This document shows positions 58,808 through 64,000 of a stretch of 64,000 nt of DNA, in pieces (within the stretch, counting starts at the first letter, position 1; each line of letters starts with the position of its first letter). The notes below the pieces were generated by a model. That model made no database searches. It was not told the DNA's origin and saw nothing but the letters and a program-made list of their open reading frames with translations. This DNA is from Malus domestica (taxonomy: Eukaryota; Streptophyta; Magnoliopsida; Rosales; Rosaceae), in the NCBI RefSeq assembly GCF_042453785.1, contig NC_091674.1, positions 28,469,501-28,533,500 on the forward strand. Direction: 5' to 3'. Made by a program: the position numbers and the translations under genes.

Positions 58808-59012
58808 TCGCCGGATCCTTTTTTTGAGGATTTTAAGAATTCTGTAATCGTGACGTTTATTATACATTGTGCGATCAGTTTTTGTAGGTATTATTTATAT
58901 TTAATTTTAAATTTTGAAATGATTTCTGACCGTACGATATACAATAAACGGTCAAGATCACGAAATCTTTAAGATCTCAGGAAAATGATCCTCACCGGAT
59001 CCTTTTCCGGAA
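58808..59012. mobile_element. Foldback MITE, GGATCC family, copy 5
   Basis: CCGGATCCTTTTTTTGAGGA, GTAATCGTGACGTTTATTAT, ACATTGTGCGATCAG on the left and CTGACCGTACGATATACAAT, AAACGGTCAAGATCACG, CACCGGATCCTTTTCCGG on the right. It lies in the FMO promoter and is absent from the second copy, so it inserted after the duplication. Confidence 0.75.
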
Positions 59013-59293
59013 TTTTGTTGATGATGTCGATGGGTTTATATATATATATAGTTCATTTTCTTCACGCAAACTGATGGAAACAAAATTATATATATATATA
59101 TATATATAGTTCGTTTTGTTCACGCAAACTGATGGAAACAAAATTGATAACAATGTTGTAGTCATGGTCTGATGGGGATGGTTTGTTAGCTCGGAGACAA
59201 CACTTGATAAATTAAAGTCAATGCCTAAAAGTTGTCTACTTTTAACTAAAAAGTTTACTTGCTTGAAATTTTCCAATCTCATCTTTTGTTATT

Positions 59294-59463
59294 GGATAAT
59301 GATAAAAAGACTAAATTTATAAATAAAATTTTAGAAATTAAATAATATGTAAATTGATGATTGATTTATTATTTAAACGTTGATAAACGTGATCATTTTT
59401 ATTGGTGACACATCATTTAGTTTGTAAATTTTGTCTTCAAATTTAATCTCTCTGACATTACCC
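59294..59463. mobile_element. MITE, GGTAATGYTAGGGAGA family, copy 4
   Basis: GGATAATGATAAAAAGACTA, TTTTTATTGGTGACACATCA, TTTAATCTCTCTGACATTAC, in the inverse orientation. It interrupts the duplicated FMO upstream region. Confidence 0.75.
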
Positions 59464-59629
59464 TTTGTTATTTGTGATCATCATCATCATGTCCCAACCA
59501 AAATTGTCTAAAGCCAATTAAACGACTTTGGATTATATGCAGGCTCATGAATGCAAGTTTTTAACAAATGATATTATCTGCACTAATGGGTTGAATGAGT
59601 GGGCTAAACCTCACAATAGACTAACATTA

Positions 59630-59762
59630 ATGTGGTTCAAATTTGTCTTTGACAAGAATTAAACCTAAGACCTTTCACTTATAAGTGAAGACCACTAAAC
59701 CATAGTACTAAGTGACTGCAAGTTCAATTCAGTCCTTATAACTTTTCATAAAAAAAAAAAAA
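59630..59762 (-). repeat. Dispersed repeat with GGTTTAGT/AAGTTCGATT family, inverse copy
   Basis: AAGAATTAAACCTAAGACCT, TTCACTTATAAGTGAAGACC, CTAAACCATAGTACTAAGTG is the inverse of 35240-35365. Confidence 0.5.
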
Positions 59763-60183
59763 AAAAAAAGAATGCTAGGGAGATCAATGCTAAGGATACT
59801 CTCTTTTGATAACCTTCAACTTCACAATTTAATGATAATTTTTATGCTAATATTATAAAAGATTATGTCAAAAAACAAAAATATGAGCACAGTAGCACTC
59901 AACTAACCTCATTTTACAAAATTATAAACCTTTACTTTAACGTTCTTACACGTCGATTCCAGCTCCACACACGTTCTTTTGCACGTTGATCCACCCACGT
60001 TCTTGGTCGCGTCGAAAGGATATTTTATGAAAATCTCTTTTGATTTCAATACTGTTTGAATACCAACAAAACGAGACGAACCTTCATCCAACAGCAGTAC
60101 AGAAAAGGAGTTAATGGGCATCCCATCAAGGTTGGATATTAACTTATCATGGATTGAATTTTCTACTTAGATATATTCGGTAA

Positions 60184-60356
60184 GAATAATGCTAAAGAGA
60201 TTAAATTTTGTAAATTAAATTTTTAAAAATCAAATGATTTGGTTGTAGATGATTGAATTATTAATTAAGTGTCGATTAATATGCTTATTTTTTATTGGTG
60301 ACACATCATTTAATTTGCAAATTTGATTTATAAATTTGGTATTCGTAAAATTATCC
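60184..60356. mobile_element. MITE, GGTAATGYTAGGGAGA family, copy 5
   Basis: GAATAATGCTAAAGAGATTA, TATTGGTGACACATCATTTA, ATTTGATTTATAAATTTGG. Diverged, and inserted into the duplicated region. Confidence 0.65.
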
Positions 60357-60440
60357 ATATATGTTTTCTCTGGTTAGGGTACCAGTGTCACCATTTTTTC
60401 ACATAAATTAAAGGGTGCATGTGTAATTTTGTTCTCTGCA

Positions 60441-60743
60441 AAATTTTATGCAAATATTATTGGTGTAGAATTTACTTATCAAAGTGGTCGGCATTGCCTT
60501 TCGTTGCAAAGTGACTTTTTAGTGTTGTTTTCTTTCTTCATTTGAATGATTTTGATCCTTCTTGGGTTCTTTGTACACAATGCTTATTCGTTTGGTTTGC
60601 ATGCGTGACATGAATAAACACATGCATGCAGACTAATTGGTATTTCCACCGATACTGATATTCCACACATATAGTATATAAAAAGCTCATATACTGACAT
60701 CCAGGGCCTAGACAAAACATGCATCGCTATCAGATCAAACAGA
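60441..60743. other. Intergenic DNA, no gene seen
   Basis: Nothing supported. Confidence 0.4.
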
Positions 60744-60882
60744 GGGCATGAACACCTCTTTTTACTTCTTACACACCCTTCTAATTTTCAGCCGTTAAAT
60801 CGGATAAATTGAAGAAAATAAAAAAACAGAAATTAACAAGAGGTGTGTGAGAAGTAAAAAGAATGTGTGAATAGCACACCCC
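60744..60882. mobile_element. MITE, GTGTGCTATCCACAC family, copy 3
   Basis: CACCTCTTTTTACTTCTTAC, ACACCCTTCTAATTTTCAGC on the left and AGGTGTGTGAGAAGTAAAAA, GTGTGAATAGCACACCCC on the right. Confidence 0.8.
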
Positions 60883-61089
60883 GTACTTTAATTATCCAGG
60901 GTTGTGTACCTATCTAATTGATCTTATCACACATTAAACTACAGTAGATATCAACAGAAACATGTACAATAAACAAATTAACACCATCAAATCAAATTTT
61001 AAAACTACTAAATGTTGATATCATTCATGCATATATATCATCCATCAGTTTCAGTCAATGTTTAAAATTTCTTCAATACAGTTGATTTT

Positions 61090-61273
61090 AAATTCACCTC
61101 ATATCGGATAAACTCTTAAATTTAGGCTAAATTGACGAATATCGTCATATTTCTGACACATCGGTTGAATATCGGAGAAACTCTTATATTTCGTCTAAAC
61201 CATATTTAACAAGCCGTAAAGTTTCATTTTAAATTTCCATCATTTTTATCGAAACAGCCGATATCGATATTCG
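61090..61273. mobile_element. ATATCGATA-rich repeat fragment at the FMO copy breakpoint
   Basis: AAATTGACGAATATCGTCAT, GAATATCGGAGAAACTC, CATCATTTTTATCGAAACAG, CCGATATCGATATTCGATAT. This is the same word style as 22818 and 56758. It meets the truncated FMO start exactly at 61273/61274. Confidence 0.6.
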
Positions 61274-61305
61274 ATATTTTTGGATTGGTAAGTTTCAGAA
61301 ACCAT
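61274..61305 (-). pseudogene. Truncated FMO paralogue, first ten codons only
   Basis: An ATG at 61305 opens MVSETYQSKN on the minus strand, against MASETYQSKN in the intact FMO. After the AAAAAT shared with the FMO coding sequence, the reading enters ATCGAATATCG repeat DNA. Everything beyond codon ten is missing, so no enzyme can be made, but the upstream region is retained. Confidence 0.85.
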
Positions 61306-62130
61306 GGTAGGTCTAGGTTTAGGGTTGTGGATTTTTATTTTTATTTTCTGGGTGTGGGGAATTTGTTGTTGTTGAATGGGGTTTTATAGTTGAATTTTCT
61401 TCACGCAAACATATGGAAAAAAAAAGGAAAACCAATGAGAAGGGTTTGAAAACTTTGAGTTTTAATGATAAAGACAAAATAAAGGGTAAAGTGAATAGTA
61501 GCAGGTTTGACTTTTTAGTGTAAAAATATAGTTTTTCGTTAAAGTAAACAGTACCGTGGGTTTTTCGTTAAAACTCAAAAAAAAAAAAAAAATGATGATA
61601 ATATGTAGTTGGGAGATAGTCATAGTCTGATGGAGATGGTTTGCTAGCTGGGAGACCACACGTGACAGATTAACCTCAATGCCTAAGATTTCTCTACTTT
61701 TAACTAAAAAGTTTATACTTGCATGAAAATTTTCGATCTCATCTTTTGTTATTTGTGATGCTTCATCATCATCATCATATCCCAGTGGTCTCCAGCCAAT
61801 TAAAGGACTTTGGATATGTACAGGCTCATGCATGCAAGTTCAATTCAGTCTTTATAACTTTTCATGAAAATAAAAAGGTAAAATAATTTTACGGATTTTA
61901 TGAAAATATCTTTGTATAATTGATTTCAATAATGTCTGATACCAACTTAACGAGATGACCCTTCGTCATCCAACACAGCAGTACAGACTCAATGGGCCAT
62001 CAACACTGGACATCAACTTATCATGGAGTTTGGATTTTCTGTTTCTATATATTCTCTGGTTAATTATGGTAAATGTCACCATTTTTTTTTACAGAAATTA
62101 AAGGGTGCATGCATGTGTAATTAGCAATAT
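61306..62130. repeat. Segmental duplication, copy 2 (FMO upstream region)
   Basis: Collinear with 58741-60440 and in the same orientation. It lacks three MITEs present in copy 1 but carries its own insertion at 61440-61580. Copy 2 is therefore closer to the ancestral spacing. Confidence 0.8.
61440..61580. mobile_element. Dispersed repeat, AACGAAAAAC family, copy 4
   Basis: GGGTTTGAAAACTTTGAGTT, TTAATGATAAAGACAAAATA, GGGTAAAGTGAATAGTAGC, TTTTTCGTTAAAGTAAACAG. Same orientation as 8960; inserted in copy 2 only. Confidence 0.75.
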
Positions 62131-62653
62131 GTAAAGTGTAGGGTTAGCAAGCAGAAGAAAAGTAGTCTAGTCGCAGTCCCCACAACAGAAAGAATGCCCC
62201 ATCTTGAAGCCAAGAAAACATCAACAATCATGAAACAGTGCAGTGCACATATATATATATATATATATTAAATAAGTGAAATATTTTTTTTTATAGAGCA
62301 ATAATGTTAGTAGATTAAACAGTTAGTTGTTAGGAAAGAAAAGTTGATAAAAATCAAATTAGCTAGCACCATGATCATGGTATAAGCATAATTAATTTCC
62401 ATCATTACAATAAAACATCATCTGCATATATTATTATTGAATTGGAAAAAATTGCAATGCTCGAGCAATGAAAAAAAAACAGTTCCCCAATCCAATCGCA
62501 AGAGGCATTGACATTAAGAGCAAACATGGACCAAATTTGCGTATAATACACGCATGCATGTATTTTTTTTTAAATATTTTCATTTTTCATGCGGTCATAA
62601 CAAGACCAAATTTGCGCATATATATATATCATTTACGTATATAACGTTAACGT
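62131..62653. other. AT-rich intergenic DNA, no gene seen
   Basis: TA microsatellite at about 62249-62269. Nothing coding was seen. Confidence 0.4.
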
Positions 62654-63150
62654 CGGGCAGAGCCACTAGAGGACCATAGTGGTCCCCCGGCCCATCTTGA
62701 TTGCAGTAAAAGAAATTTACCAATGTCCCTAAGCCTTCGTAAGACACGTGAAAGATGAATTGTTACACGTGAAGAAGTTGAGTTGTGAGTTGAACCACGT
62801 CGTCGTCTTTTGATTCTAACAGTTTTGTTGTTTTATCTTTGTAGTTTGATGAATGGTTAGTTTGTAGATGGAAGTTCTAAAAGAGATTTTAATATTAATT
62901 CTAAATCGATTTAATCATCTATTATTTGCCGACTTCGTTTTTGCCCTCCTATGTAACACATAATTTTTTTGTATGTTTTTTTATTTTAAAATTATTGTCC
63001 AATTCTTTTGATTCTCTCTATTAAATTTAATAGGTCTTTCAGTTTGTGAAGATTACTTCGATTCCTCATGTAACAAGTTCAAATATTATTTTTTTCATAC
63101 ATATTTGAAAGGCCCTCCCTCACATATAGAATTCTGACTCCGCCACTGGT
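62654..63150. mobile_element. Element with GGCGGAGCC-type ends
   Basis: Left GGGCAGAGCCACTAGAGGAC, then GTGGTCCCCCGG, and right GGCCCTCCCTCACATATAGA, then TCTGACTCCGCCACTGG, are inverted. Same style as 39631-40442. No clear target duplication was found. Confidence 0.55.
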
Positions 63151-64000
63151 TCACGTACTATTTATGTCCCGTATTTTATTAGAACTAAAACTATTAGTGA
63201 TAAATACTTTACGTCGAAGGTGGTGAGGTTTAAGCACTAATTATAGCAAAGGCCTTAATTAGTTAAGCAAACTAAGTACTAACTTGTGGCATGATTAAAC
63301 TGAGTTCTGTGATTACAACTTTGGAAAGCATACATTGACTATGATCACCATCATATTATTATCGTTGAATGAATTTAAATTTCAAGATATACGTAGTGGA
63401 TAGATACAAATTTCAAAATTTAAACTTATCTATACTAATAAGCAGATTGGTGGAAGAATAATGCACTCGTTCTGTAATCTGGTCTTTACGATGAAGACAA
63501 GCTCTTGAATCATAGCTTGCTTTCAAAATCATGCCCCCACAAATTTATCATTCAGCAAACTTCACCGACTGCGAAAGTATTCTACCGACATTTGTGTACA
63601 GTGTGTACAAAATATTTACCTACTCTTGAATTGAATCATGGAGAAAAAACTTCAAAGGAATGAAAATTGGAGCGTGAAAGTGAGGTTAAGTAGGTTATTC
63701 ATTTAGGAAATATTTTACCTACCCTTGTAATATCATTGTATTTTTTGTAATCATAATATATATGTAACTTTATTCTGAAATTGCTTTTGCTAGAATGTTA
63801 AAATCATCAAGTGATGAGGATTGATTAGTTATTTGGATATGTTAGATATTTGATTTCTTTCATTATATGAAAAGAAAAGAAATAAGCTGATAACGATTGG
63901 TAGGAGTATTTTTGAGTCTAAATGTTTCGCGTTGCCTAATCAAGAAAATTAAACATAAGCTTTATATTACACTCGGTTAGACCATTGTGCATGTTTCTCG
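63151..64000. other. AT-rich intergenic DNA, no gene seen
   Basis: No coding region, RNA gene or bounded element is supported up to the window edge. Confidence 0.4.

Larger units (their letters stand above)
59013..60440. repeat. Segmental duplication, copy 1 (FMO upstream region)
   Basis: Matches 61371-62130 in order: TTTTCTTCACGCAAAC, GTCTGATGGGGATGGTTTG, CTACTTTTAACTAAAAAGTT, CATCTTTTGTTATT, GCAGGCTCATGAATGCAAGT, CATCCAACAGCAGTACAGA, ATTAACTTATCATGGA and AATTAAAGGGTGCATG. A 53-bp block ending CAAACTGATGGAAACAAAAT is tandemly doubled here only (59038-59140). MITEs have since interrupted this copy. Confidence 0.8.

Overview
The window is nuclear DNA of a flowering plant. The genes have GT-AG introns and plant-specific families, and they sit far apart in AT-rich intergenic DNA full of MITEs, SINE and LINE scraps and LTR remnants. 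The kinds of gene (IBS1-type kinase, PMI2, NILR1-type receptor, DUF863, FMO GS-OX-like) and the tRNA-derived SINE fit a eudicot. A Rosaceae tree (apple, pear or Prunus type) is my best guess from the repeat style, but this is inference and was not tested.

Layout: (1) 958-4827, minus: nine-exon CDK-like kinase of the IBS1 type, 696 aa, with an N-myristoylation/palmitoylation start. (2) 4.8-11.4 kb: gene-free, with MITEs, a degenerate tandem repeat, a retroposed U6 snRNA pseudogene and a 5'-truncated RTE-type LINE end with a 31-bp target duplication. (3) 11442-13751, minus: small HNH-endonuclease-domain protein, three exons. (4) 15521-18169, plus: PMI2/WEB-family coiled-coil protein, two exons. 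(5) 18.2-25.6 kb: repeats, including an Au-type SINE and two adjacent Harbinger/Tourist-like elements. (6) 25628-29140, plus: NILR1-like LRR receptor kinase, two exons. (7) 30.5-35 kb: a broken DUF2828 gene and a fragment resembling the N-terminus of RNA helicase RH42. (8) 35-40.5 kb: transposon remnants, including a TRIM-like element apparently cut by a 1.1-kb TTA-flanked element. (9) 40567-41150, plus: MazG-fold dCTP pyrophosphatase, two exons. (10) 41.2-49.3 kb: repeat-rich, no intact gene. (11) 50504-53842, plus: DUF863 protein, 953 aa. (12) 54589-58740, minus: seven-exon flavin monooxygenase (FMO GS-OX-like), 461 aa, with one GC-AG intron and a 1.7-kb repeat-filled intron. (13) 59-62.1 kb: the FMO upstream region is present twice. 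The second copy (61274-62130) keeps only the first ten codons of an FMO and then runs into the same ATATCGATA-type repeat that fills the FMO intron. (14) The rest, to 64 kb, is repeats and AT-rich DNA.

The genes do not form a pathway; they are independent plant loci, as expected. I found no clearly new biological system. The most informative structures are the FMO partial duplication, the copied splice acceptor inside the FMO intron, the U6 retropseudogene, the 20-nt terminal coding exon of the kinase, and several clearly bounded transposon insertions.
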